Shown here piece by piece: positions 1 to 6,377 of a stretch of 6,377 bases of DNA; positions within the stretch are counted from its first letter, which is position 1, and each line of letters opens with the position of its first letter. The DNA is from Streptosporangiaceae bacterium. Lineage in GTDB: Bacteria > Actinomycetota > Actinomycetes > Streptosporangiales > Streptosporangiaceae. The position numbers and the translations under genes are program-made. The stretch is taken from assembly GCA_030045175.1 (NCBI GenBank), contig JASIBM010000455.1, forward strand, positions 1-6,377, in the 5' to 3' direction. The notes under the pieces were generated by a model. That model saw nothing but the letters and a program-made list of their open reading frames with translations. It did not search any database and was not told the origin of the DNA.

Positions 1-1610
1 GGCGCGCCAGGGACCGCGGTGCGTGGTCGGCCACGGCCGCGTTGCGACGGCGCGCGGTGGCGCTGACGCCTGACGATGGCGTCCGCGCGCGGCGAGAGGT
101 CGCCCTGGCCAAGGCCGAGCTTGTGATCGGCCGCCCAGGCACCGCCAGGCAGGTAGCCAGCGCTGCCATGCCCCGGCTGACCGACAGCGGCACGCGCGGC
201 AAGGCGACGGTGGTCATCGGCGAGGCACTGTTCGCCCAGGGCCGCGACGCCGAGGCCGCCGATGCCCTGGCCGACGCCGCTACGGCACTGGCAGACGACC
301 CGTCCGCCGCGGCGGAGGCGCTGCTTGACGCGCTCAGCGCGGCCCTGTGGGCCGGGCCAGCCGAGGCCTGCAAGATCGCGAGGATTCCGCCCCCCGCGCT
401 GCGGGGAGCCGTGCCTACGGTCAGCGAACTGCTGCTGGCTGGCTACCAGGCGAGGTTCACCGAGGGCTACGCCGCGGGGGTAGCTCCGCTGCACGCCGCG
501 CTTGATGCGCTGTGCGCCGACGACCTCGATCCGATTGACGGACTGAGGTGGTTCCTGCGGGGCGCGGTCGCCGCCGGGGACCTGTGGGACGACGAGGCCC
601 TGCTCGACATCACCGACCGGTGGGTACGGCTGACTCGCAGGCTGGGCGCCCTGCCGCAGCTCACGATCGCCCTCGTCCTGCGGGCCACCGCGGAGTGCGC
701 GGCCGGCCGTCTCGATCAGGCCGCCGACCGCTGGGCCGAGATGGGCGAGCTCATCGCCGCCAGCCAGAGCCCCACGATGATCGGCGTCGAGAGCGGCAAC
801 GAGGGCCTGCTGCTGGCCTATCGCGGTGAGATCGCGAAGGCACGTGCCGCCGGGCTGGCTCAGGTCCGCGAGTCGACCGCGCGAGGACAAGGTGGCGCCC
901 TGGCCTTCATGGGCAGGAGCATCGTCGCGCTCGCCGAGCTGTGCGCCGGGCGGTTCGAGGCCGCGGTCGACGCTGCCCTGCCGGTGATCAGGCACGATTC
1001 GCCGTTCACGACCGAGTGGACACTGCCCGAGCTGGTTGAGGCCGCCGTCCGCAGCGGCAACCAGGACGTGGCACGCAGCACGTTCGCCACCCTGGCAGAC
1101 CGCACCACGGCCGCCGCGACACCGTGGGCGCTGGGCCTGCGCGCCCGCTGTCAGGCCCTGCTCGCCGACGGCGACGACGCCGAGGCGGCCTACCTCGAGG
1201 CAATCAGCCAGCTCGGGCGCAGCCACGCGAAGGTCGACCTGGCCCGCGCGCACCTGCTGTACGGCCAGTGGCTACGCCGCGCCAAGCGACGCCGCGACGC
1301 CCGCCAGCAGCTCCGCACCGCCGAGTACATGTTCCACTCCATCGGCGCCGCGGGCTTCGCCCGCCAGGCCAGCGGCGAGCTGCGTGCCACCGGCGAGCGA
1401 GCCAGGGCCAGGACCCCGGCAACCGAGTTCGACCTCACCCCGCAGGAAGCCCGCGTCGCGCACCTGGCCGCCGGTGGCTCGACCAACACCGAGATCGCCG
1501 AGCAGCTGTTCATCAGCCCGAGCACCGTCGAGTACCACCTGGCCAAGGTGTTCAGGAAGCTCGGCATCACCTCCCGGACCCAGCTCGCGCACGGGCTGTC
1601 AGGTAACTGA
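1..1610 (+). CDS. LuxR-family transcriptional regulator, large LAL type, C-terminal part (5' end outside window)
   Basis: Probable DNA-binding transcription regulator acting in the cytoplasm; target genes are unknown. The reading frame is open to the left edge (first full codon at position 3). The residues before the TTG at 42 read ARDRGAWSATAA and continue smoothly into a helical-repeat sequence (AALRRRAVALTPDD), as in the middle of LAL regulators, so TTG 42 is very unlikely to be the start and the AAA-like ATPase half should lie upstream. The visible part is a long alpha-helical, TPR-like region (about 450 residues) followed by a C-terminal LuxR/GerE helix-turn-helix at about 1434-1598, with LTPQE, then EIAEQLFISPSTVEYHL and KLGITSRTQL, an intact match to the family. 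It ends in TGA at 1608-1610. It lies in tandem with a second LAL gene. Family assignment is firm; the presence of Walker motifs is inferred, not seen. Confidence 0.9.
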   Translation, partial: RARDRGAWSATAALRRRAVALTPDDGVRARREVALAKAELVIGRPGTARQVASAAMPRLTDSGTRGKATVVIGEALFAQGRDAEAADALADAATALADDPSAAAEALLDALSAALWAGPAEACKIARIPPPALRGAVPTVSELLLAGYQARFTEGYAAGVAPLHAALDALCADDLDPIDGLRWFLRGAVAAGDLWDDEALLDITDRWVRLTRRLGALPQLTIALVLRATAECAAGRLDQAADRWAEMGELIAASQSPTMIGVESGNEGLLLAYRGEIAKARAAGLAQVRESTARGQGGALAFMGRSIVALAELCAGRFEAAVDAALPVIRHDSPFTTEWTLPELVEAAVRSGNQDVARSTFATLADRTTAAATPWALGLRARCQALLADGDDAEAAYLEAISQLGRSHAKVDLARAHLLYGQWLRRAKRRRDARQQLRTAEYMFHSIGAAGFARQASGELRATGERARARTPATEFDLTPQEARVAHLAAGGSTNTEIAEQLFISPSTVEYHLAKVFRKLGITSRTQLAHGLSGN

Positions 1611-1630
1611 CCGACGCCCAGCCTCGCCTC

Positions 1631-1659
1631 GCCGCGACGGGCCGAGGTCGCCCGGCGGC
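1631..1659 (+). terminator. GC-rich hairpin, probable transcription terminator of the first regulator
   Basis: Left arm GCCGC-(GA bulge)-CGGGC at 1631-1642 pairs base for base with GCCCGGCGGC at 1650-1659: ten GC pairs with a two-base bulge and a 7-base loop (1643-1649). It begins 20 bases after the stop codon of the upstream gene. No clean T tract follows, only scattered Ts from 1660, but terminators of high-GC actinobacteria often lack one. Pairing is seen directly; terminator function is inferred from position. Chance GC hairpins are common at this base composition. Confidence 0.45.
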
Positions 1660-1735
1660 TTGCGTTGGCGATATTTCATCCTTTGGGTTTCGAACGCGAG
1701 CTAACCTGGTTGGTCGGGCGCGGCACCTAGCGGGC
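1660..1735 (+). promoter_or_regulatory. Intergenic region, likely promoter of the second regulator
   Basis: This is the most AT-rich short stretch of the window (about 1660-1715), as expected of a promoter between two high-GC genes. A TANNNT-type candidate -10 box, TAACCT, sits at 1702-1707. I see no convincing TTGAC-like -35 element 16-18 bases upstream of it. A palindrome TTCGAA lies at 1689-1694 and an alternative weak -10 (GATATT) at 1670-1675. No long inverted repeat that would serve as a clear operator is visible. That a promoter lies here is plausible from the upstream hairpin and the gap length; the exact boxes are guesses. Confidence 0.3.
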
Positions 1736-1740
1736 GGTGA
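1736..1740 (+). promoter_or_regulatory. Ribosome binding site GGTGA favouring ATG 1749
   Basis: GGTGA at 1736-1740 is fully complementary to UCACC in the 3' end of 16S rRNA and is followed by an 8-base spacer to ATG 1749. The alternative GTG start at 1737 lies inside this element and has no purine-rich site 5-12 bases upstream (the sequence there is CACCTAGC). This decides the preferred start of the second regulator. Confidence 0.5.
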
Positions 1741-1748
1741 TTGGCCGG

Positions 1749-4382
1749 ATGAGAACGGCGCTGACAGGCGAGATCCCCCTCCTGTCGCGCGAGGCCGAGC
1801 TTGAGCGGATCGTCGCGAGCCTGATGGGCCCGGCGGCGGCGTCGTTCGTGCTGGCCGGGGCGCCTGGCGTCGGCAAGACCCGCCTCGCGGATGAGGTGGC
1901 CAGGAAGATGGCGACGCGGGGGTTCGCAACGGCCCAGGTGGCGGGCTTGCGCTCGGCGGCCGCCATCCCGTTCGGCCCGTTCGCGCCGTTCCTTGACGAT
2001 GCCGGGACGCCGTCGAGCCTGGTCGGGTTGCTGCGGCAGGCGAGCGACGCCATCCTCGAGCGGGCCGGCCAGGAGCGCAGGCTGCTCCTGGTCGTCGACG
2101 ACGCACAGCTGCTCGACGACGGGTCGGCTACCCTCGTCCACCAGCTAGTGCGCGGTCGCAGGTGCAGCGTGGTGGCCAGCGTTCGGACGCCGGGCGCGGC
2201 TCCCGATCCGGTGACCGCGCTGTGGAAGGACGGGCTGGCGGAGCGGATCGAGCTGCGGCCGTGGACAGAAGCCGAGACCGGGGCGGTGCTCGCGGCGGTC
2301 CTCGGCGGGCCGGTCGCGAGCGGCAGCATCCGGCGCATGTGGGAGCTCAGCCAGGGCAACGCGCTGTACGTGCGCGAGCTGATCATCGGCGCGGTTGACT
2401 CGGGAGCGCTGGCGAGGACCGGCGGGATCTGGTCGCTGCGCACGCCACTGACCGCGCCCGGCCGCCTGGTGGAGCTGGTCGCCGCCAGGCTGGCCGGCCT
2501 CGCGCCAGGTACGGTCGCCGTCATCGAGTTGCTCGCGGCGGGAGAGCCGCTTGGCCTCGCCGTGCTCGAGAAGCTGACCGATCCGGCCAGCCTGGACGAG
2601 GCGGAGTCGCAGGGACTCGTGCAGGTGCGCCAGGACGGGCGGCGCTCGGAGGCGCGCCTGGCCCATCCGGTGTACGGCGAGGCGCTACGGCAGAGCCTGC
2701 CCCGCTCTCGCTTGCGCCGGATCTCCGCGCTGCTGGCCGACGCCATCGAGGCGACCGGCGCCCGCCGCAGGGAGGACCTGCTGCGCCTGGGGCGCTGGCG
2801 CCTGGATTCCGGCCTGTCCGGAGAGCCTGGCCTGCTCAGCCGGGCGGCTCGGCGCGCGAGTGAGATGTACGACCTCGAGCTCTCCGCCAGGCTCGCCAGG
2901 GCGGCCCTGGACCTGGGCGGCGGCGTCGAGGCGGGCTTGCTGCTCGGCGAGGCCATGTTCAGGACCGGCGAGCACGCGAAGGCCGAGGCCGTGCTGGCCG
3001 GCCTCGTCCCGATGTGCACGACCGACGCGGAGCTGGCCAGGGTGGCCAACGCCCGCGTGCACACGCTGCACAACCTGCTAGGCGATGCGAGTGCTGCCTA
3101 CGCGGTCCTGGATGAGGCGCTGGCGGTGATCACCGACGAGGCTCCCCGGCTGCGGCTGCTCGGCCGGATGGCGACGATGAAGGTCTACGAGTCCGACCCG
3201 GAGGGCGCCCTGGCCGCGGCGAAGCCGCTGCTCGCCAGCGACGACGACGCGACGATCAGCCGGGGCACCTACGTCGCATCCATCGCCCTGGCCCTGCTCG
3301 GCCGCAGCGCGGAATCGGTGTCGGTCGCCGAGGCCGGGCTCGCGAGTCACCGCCGGGCCAGCGGGCTCTTCCAGCTGCCGTCGGCCCAGCTGATCGGCGC
3401 CGTACTCGGTCATTGCGCGGCGGGCAGCCTCGCCCAGGCGGAGGCCGACGCCGAGGCCGCCTACCAGAGTTGCCTCGCCGCCGGCGACAAGGAGGGGCAG
3501 GCAACGCACCGCCTGCTGGCCGGCCGCGTGCTGATCGAGCAGGGTCAGCTCGCGCGGGCGTCGAGCGCGTTCCTTGACGGCGCGTCGGTCAACCGCGAGC
3601 TTAATGATCATTCGGGCTTGCGCTGGTGCCTGGGTGGGCTCGCGCTGGCCGAGGCGATGAGCGGGCACGCGGACCGGGCGGCGGCTGCCGTCGCCGAGTG
3701 GGACGGGCTGCCGGCGGGCTCGATGACGATCTTCGAGACCGACCTCATGGAGCGGGGCCTGGCGTGGGTGAGCGTCGCCAGGGGTGAGACATCGGCCGCG
3801 AGGCAGACGCTGGCGAGCGCCGCGGAGCGAGCGGCGGCCACCGGCTTGCGCGTGGCCGAGGCGCACCTGCTGCACGACATCGCCCGGCTCGGGTGGGCGG
3901 CCACGGTGGCCCAGCGGCTCGCCGCACTCGCGGAACTGGTCGACGGCGAGCTCGTCGCCGCGTTCGCCTGCCACGCTGGCGCGCTGGCGCGCAAGCGGCC
4001 AGCGGAGCTCGAAGCCGCCGCGCTCGCCTTCGAGGCGCTCGGCGCGCTCCTGCTGGCGGCCGAGGCGTACCACGCCGCGGCGCAGATTGGTGAGTCACTG
4101 GGGACTGACCGGGCAGCGCGAGCGGCGGCAAGGCGGGCCGGCGAGCTCGTCGCGAGCTGCGGGGGCGTGCGGACGCCGCCGATAGCGCTCGGCGCGCAGG
4201 CCGAGCGGCTCACCCGGCGCGAACGAGAGGTGGCGGGCATGGCGGCGGCGGGCGCGTCGAGCCGTGAGATCGCCGCCAAGCTCGTCCTGTCCGTGCGGAC
4301 CGTCGACAATCACTTGCAGAACGTGTACGGCAAGCTGGGCGTGACCGGTCGCGACGAGCTCGCCCGCGTCCTGCGCCCCTGA
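1749..4382 (+). CDS. LuxR-family transcriptional regulator, LAL type with N-terminal STAND/AAA-like ATPase, complete
   Basis: Predicted 877-residue cytoplasmic transcription regulator of the LAL (MalT-like) class, in which nucleotide binding by the N-terminal domain is thought to gate activation by a C-terminal LuxR HTH. Residue numbers count from ATG 1749; a GTG at 1737 would add four. Seen in order: an entry motif LLSREAELERI (the usual VGRE has S for G); Walker A GAPGVGKT at 37-44; Walker B LLLVVDD at 112-118; a VVASVR strand with candidate sensor arginine near 146; the conserved LSQGNALYVREL at about 200-211; a long helical, TPR-like middle from about 340 to 810; and the HTH at about 821-875 with LTRRERE, EIAAKLVLSVRTVDNHL and KLGVTGRDEL. 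The length is typical of the class. The ligand and targets cannot be read from the sequence. It is a tandem, diverged paralogue of the upstream regulator and converges with an ABC permease gene. Nothing looks broken. Confidence 0.93.
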   Translation: MRTALTGEIPLLSREAELERIVASLMGPAAASFVLAGAPGVGKTRLADEVARKMATRGFATAQVAGLRSAAAIPFGPFAPFLDDAGTPSSLVGLLRQASDAILERAGQERRLLLVVDDAQLLDDGSATLVHQLVRGRRCSVVASVRTPGAAPDPVTALWKDGLAERIELRPWTEAETGAVLAAVLGGPVASGSIRRMWELSQGNALYVRELIIGAVDSGALARTGGIWSLRTPLTAPGRLVELVAARLAGLAPGTVAVIELLAAGEPLGLAVLEKLTDPASLDEAESQGLVQVRQDGRRSEARLAHPVYGEALRQSLPRSRLRRISALLADAIEATGARRREDLLRLGRWRLDSGLSGEPGLLSRAARRASEMYDLELSARLARAALDLGGGVEAGLLLGEAMFRTGEHAKAEAVLAGLVPMCTTDAELARVANARVHTLHNLLGDASAAYAVLDEALAVITDEAPRLRLLGRMATMKVYESDPEGALAAAKPLLASDDDATISRGTYVASIALALLGRSAESVSVAEAGLASHRRASGLFQLPSAQLIGAVLGHCAAGSLAQAEADAEAAYQSCLAAGDKEGQATHRLLAGRVLIEQGQLARASSAFLDGASVNRELNDHSGLRWCLGGLALAEAMSGHADRAAAAVAEWDGLPAGSMTIFETDLMERGLAWVSVARGETSAARQTLASAAERAAATGLRVAEAHLLHDIARLGWAATVAQRLAALAELVDGELVAAFACHAGALARKRPAELEAAALAFEALGALLLAAEAYHAAAQIGESLGTDRAARAAARRAGELVASCGGVRTPPIALGAQAERLTRREREVAGMAAAGASSREIAAKLVLSVRTVDNHLQNVYGKLGVTGRDELARVLRP

Positions 4383-4400
4383 CCCTGACCCTGACCCTGG
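4377..4400 (+). repeat. CCCTGA hexamer repeat across the regulator stop codon (about 3.8 copies)
   Basis: Three perfect CCCTGA units (4377-4382, 4383-4388, 4389-4394) are followed by CCCTGG at 4395-4400. The stop codon TGA at 4380-4382 is part of the first unit, and because the period is six bases the repeat supplies two more in-frame TGA codons at 4386-4388 and 4392-4394. The array probably arose by slippage. Confidence 0.9.
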
Positions 4401-4415
4401 CGTGCGATCGCCTTG

Positions 4416-4451
4416 CTGGTCGAGCGGGACCGCCTAGTCGAGCGGGACCGC
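4416..4451. repeat. 18-bp tandem duplication spanning the permease stop codon
   Basis: CTGGTCGAGCGGGACCGC (4416-4433) and CTAGTCGAGCGGGACCGC (4434-4451) lie head to tail and differ at one base only (G at 4418, A at 4436). On the minus strand the 4434-4451 copy encodes the last residues AVPLD plus the TAG stop of the permease; the 4416-4433 copy lies just beyond the stop and would read AVPLDQ, with CAG where the gene has TAG. Confidence 0.92.
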
Positions 4452-5690
4452 GTTCAGCGCCTTGACGGGGGCGGTCAGCGTGCCGGGGACGCAGCCGAGC
4501 AGCCCCGCTGCCATGCCGGCCGCCGCGGCGACCAGCGGCGCGTACCAGACAGTCGTGGGGTCGATGACTGGTACCCAGTGCCGCGCCCGCGCCGCGATGA
4601 CCACCAGGGCCACGCCGAGGCTGGCCCCGGCGAGGCCGCCGGTCAGGCCGAGGATCGCGGACTCGGCAAGCACCTGCGCGGCGATGTGCCGCCGCCTCGC
4701 GCCGACCGATCGCCGCAGCCCGAACTCTGCCGAGCGAGTCAGCACCCCGATCATCGTCGTGGTCGCGATCACGAGGCCGCCAAGCACCAGGCCCACCCAG
4801 CCGGCCACGGCGAACGCCCCGCCGAGCGCCCGATCGACCCGGCCGGCGAGATCCCGCGGGGCCGGCCGGACAGCCGCGGCGAACTGGTGCGGCCGGGTCG
4901 CGCTTATCGCGAACGGAGCCTCTCGCGCCACGACCCCGGCTGCCCCCGGCCGGACCCTGATCAGCACGGCCGGCCGCGCGCCCGCCCCCTGGCCCGGTGG
5001 TCCCCAGTACGCGAGCGCGGTGGCCGACGGCATCAGCACGGACCGCAGGATCGACTGGCGCCACCCGACATGACTCACAATTCCGATCGCAACGCAAGCC
5101 ACCCCGTCGATGTCGATCTCCGGCCGGCGTCTCGGCCCTGCGATGCCAAGCGCCTTCGCAGCTATCGCGCCGAGCAGGCAGGCCGGCGCGGCGCGGGACT
5201 GAGCCCAGGGGCCGAACGGCCTGCCCACGCTGATCGTGGCCCCGGCGGCGGACAGGAAGCCGGGCGAGACGGCGAGGACGGCCAGGTCGCCGCCGCCGCG
5301 GATCGCGGTCGGCCCCGTCGGCGACGGGGCCGATGTGACCACCGGCCCGGTGAGCCGAAGCTGCCAGAACACCCCGGCCGCCCGCACGCCAGGCAGCGCG
5401 TCCAGCCGCCTTTCCACGTCGCGCGGGTAAGGGTAGCCGGGGACCGGCAGGCCGCCACGGGGACTTGTCACGATCACCACGGTCGCGAGCCGGCTGGCGA
5501 AGTCGGTCACCACCTGGCCGGTTGCGGTGCTCACCAGGCCGAGCACCGCGACGAACCAGGTCGCGCCGAGCAGCGTGCCGACGCTGGTGAGAACCGTCCG
5601 CCCCGGCCTGCCGAGGATCGAGGCGACCGCCTCACCGAGCGCGTCAGGCAGCCGCAGCGTGGTTGGCCTGGCTCGCGGCGGATGCATCAT
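4434..5690 (-). CDS. ABC transporter permease, MacB/FtsX family
   Basis: Predicted 418-residue integral membrane subunit of a type VII (MacB/FtsEX-like) ABC system. Topology read from the sequence: a hydrophobic helix at about 34-56, a large extracytoplasmic domain from about 57 to 288 with MacB periplasmic-core features (AVSPGFLSAAG, GRPFG, then a DIDGVACVAIGIVSHVG strand pair), then three helices at about 292-316, 345-366 and 381-403. The cytoplasmic loop EFGLRRSVGARRRHI at 322-336 is the characteristic coupling segment of FtsX permeases. The start ATG overlaps the ATPase stop as ATGA, and no Shine-Dalgarno sequence precedes it, so translation is probably coupled; a second ATG follows immediately. 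Length and four-helix layout are normal for the family. The substrate is unknown: relatives export peptides, lipoproteins or antibiotics, or transmit force without transport. No adaptor or substrate gene is visible. The 3' end lies in an 18-bp duplication. Confidence 0.92.
   Translation of the reverse strand: MMHPPRARPTTLRLPDALGEAVASILGRPGRTVLTSVGTLLGATWFVAVLGLVSTATGQVVTDFASRLATVVIVTSPRGGLPVPGYPYPRDVERRLDALPGVRAAGVFWQLRLTGPVVTSAPSPTGPTAIRGGGDLAVLAVSPGFLSAAGATISVGRPFGPWAQSRAAPACLLGAIAAKALGIAGPRRRPEIDIDGVACVAIGIVSHVGWRQSILRSVLMPSATALAYWGPPGQGAGARPAVLIRVRPGAAGVVAREAPFAISATRPHQFAAAVRPAPRDLAGRVDRALGGAFAVAGWVGLVLGGLVIATTTMIGVLTRSAEFGLRRSVGARRRHIAAQVLAESAILGLTGGLAGASLGVALVVIAARARHWVPVIDPTTVWYAPLVAAAAGMAAGLLGCVPGTLTAPVKALNAVPLD
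5687..5690 (-). other. ATGA stop/start overlap coupling ATPase and permease
   Basis: On the minus strand the permease ATG (5690-5688) and the ATPase TGA (5689-5687) share bases. The 14 bases before the ATG (5691-5704) read CTGGCCGGCCGCCA, with no purine-rich ribosome site. This supports one operon and translational coupling, as expected for subunits made in fixed ratio. Confidence 0.85.
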
Positions 5691-6377
5691 TGGCGGCCGG
5701 CCAGCGCGATTCGCTGCGAGCTGTAGGCGGCGGCGAACTGATCGTCGGTGGCGATGAGCACGGTGCGGCCGTCTCGGTGCATGCCGATCAGCAAGCTGAT
5801 GACCCGCGCCGCCGTCGCCCCGTCCAGGCCCGCGGTGGGATCGTCGAACAGCACCAGGCTCGGGCCGGTGGCCAGCGCCCTGGCGATCGCTACCAGCTTC
5901 CGCTCGGCGACGGACAGCTCGGCGGCGATGACCTGGGCGCGGTCCGCCAGGCCGACGCGGTCAAGCGCGGCGAGCGCCGTGTGGCTGCGCTGCGGGCTGC
6001 GCAAGCCGGAGTAGCGCAGCGGCAACGCCACGTTATCCAGCGCGCTGCGGGCAGGCAGCAGGTGCGGCCGCTGAAACTGCATGCCGATCTGACGGCCGCG
6101 CAACGCGGCGCGATCTCGCTCGCCCAGCCTGGCGGTGTCGCGGCCGTTCAGCAGGTAGCTGCCCGCGGCCGGCCGGTCGACCAGCCCGATCACGTGCAGC
6201 AGCGCCGACTTGCCCGATCCGGCCGGCCCGGTGAGGGTGATCAGCTCACCGTGCCGGACCGACAGGTTCACCAGGCCGGGTCCTGGTGCCTGCGCCTGGG
6301 CGGTCGGCCCGCGGCCAGGGGCCGGCTGGCGCTCGTGCCTGCCGCGCCCGCCCCGGCGGGGCGAGCCTGGCTGCGGC
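5687..6377 (-). CDS. ABC transporter ATP-binding protein, MacB/LolD-like, with degenerate catalytic motifs; N-terminus beyond or near the window edge
   Basis: Predicted nucleotide-binding partner of the adjoining permease. The frame is open from TGA 5687 to the right edge. Residues below count from an internal GTG at 6271 (194 residues). Walker A GPAGSGKS is at 15-22 and the Q-loop IGMQFQ at 62-67, followed by LLPARSALDNVALPL as in LolD/MacB. The signature is LSVAE (119-123) instead of LSGGQ, followed by a normal VAIARAL. Walker B reads SLVLFDDPTAGLD, with Asp144 where the catalytic Glu is expected; the D-loop is intact. The switch region reads ATDDQF, with Asp176 where the His is expected. 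Relatives carry about 30 further N-terminal residues with a first strand and an A-loop aromatic. Here the in-frame upstream sequence is Pro/Gly/Arg/Ala-rich and shows neither. GTG 6271 has AGGA nine bases upstream (6281-6284), so a short protein is possible, but I favour an upstream start outside the window. It is likely ATP-binding with weak or no hydrolysis, or decaying. Confidence 0.85.
   Translation of the reverse strand, partial: PQPGSPRRGGRGRHERQPAPGRGPTAQAQAPGPGLVNLSVRHGELITLTGPAGSGKSALLHVIGLVDRPAAGSYLLNGRDTARLGERDRAALRGRQIGMQFQRPHLLPARSALDNVALPLRYSGLRSPQRSHTALAALDRVGLADRAQVIAAELSVAERKLVAIARALATGPSLVLFDDPTAGLDGATAARVISLLIGMHRDGRTVLIATDDQFAAAYSSQRIALAGRQ

Noticed and set aside
42..44. 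TTG at 42 as true start of the first regulator
   Set aside because: The frame is open to the left edge and the upstream residues continue the helical repeat pattern; a 522-residue protein would also lack the ATPase half typical of the class.
1627..1647. Alternative hairpin CCTCG/CGAGG after the first regulator
   Set aside because: Only five pairs with an 11-base loop; the overlapping ten-pair stem at 1631-1659 is clearly stronger.
1737..1739. GTG at 1737 as start of the second regulator
   Set aside because: It has no ribosome site upstream and lies within GGTGA, which is well spaced for ATG 1749. The difference is only four residues, so it is not excluded.
1727..3073. Long minus-strand open frame opposite the second regulator (448 codons)
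   Set aside because: It is Ser/Arg/Ala-rich with no recognisable motif, and the plus strand encodes the Walker motifs and helical region of the LAL protein. It is a shadow frame caused by the scarcity of stop codons at high GC.
4404..4411. Palindrome GCGATCGC between the convergent genes as an operator or terminator
   Set aside because: An 8-base GC-rich palindrome is expected by chance, has no loop for a terminator stem, and is not near a promoter.
4210..5097. Minus-strand open frame of 295 codons spanning the convergent junction
   Set aside because: It is out of frame with the permease, of biased Arg/Gly/Ala composition, has no domains, and overlaps two well supported genes.
4413..5726. 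Long plus-strand open frame opposite the permease (437 codons)
   Set aside because: Its translation is Arg/Pro/Gly/His-rich low-complexity sequence without domains, as expected for the antisense of a high-GC gene. The minus strand carries clear MacB/FtsX features over the same span.
1..6377. tRNA, rRNA, CRISPR arrays, insertion sequences, attachment sites
   Set aside because: I found no cloverleaf, no spaced direct repeats, no transposase motifs and no terminal inverted repeats; nearly all of the window is coding.

Overview
The window looks like chromosomal DNA from a high-GC actinomycete. Base composition is roughly 70-75% G+C by eye, third codon positions are overwhelmingly G or C, and GTG/TTG start candidates occur. 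Two large LuxR-family regulators of the kind abundant in Streptomyces and related soil Actinomycetota lie side by side. I cannot name the genus; frequent AGG arginine codons argue mildly against a typical Streptomyces.

Layout. Positions 1-1610 (+) carry the C-terminal part of a large LuxR-type regulator whose ATPase half lies left of the window. A 126-138 base gap follows, with a GC-rich hairpin (likely terminator) and a relatively AT-rich stretch that probably holds the next promoter. Positions 1749-4382 (+; a GTG at 1737 is the alternative start) encode a complete second LAL (large ATP-binding LuxR) regulator with Walker A, Walker B, a long helical repeat middle and a C-terminal LuxR helix-turn-helix. 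From the right edge on the minus strand comes a two-gene ABC transporter operon: an ATPase (partial at its N-terminus) and a MacB/FtsX-type permease, joined by a 4-base ATGA stop/start overlap. The permease converges on the second regulator, leaving only about 51 bases between the two stop codons. That short junction holds two independent tandem repeats, one of which duplicates the permease's stop region.

How they may work together. The regulators are probably ligand- or protein-responsive transcription activators, each acting through its C-terminal HTH. The ATPase and permease should form one membrane complex of the MacB/FtsEX fold, with four membrane helices per permease and a large extracytoplasmic domain. 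Nothing in the sequence shows that either regulator controls the transporter; they share only a neighbourhood.

The most unusual thing here is the ATPase. Walker A and the Q-loop are intact, but the signature LSGGQ reads LSVAE, the catalytic glutamate after Walker B is aspartate, the switch histidine is aspartate, and the expected first strand with its A-loop aromatic is replaced by Pro/Gly/Arg-rich sequence up to the window edge. This points to an ATP-binding but hydrolysis-impaired ABC subunit, or a gene in decay.
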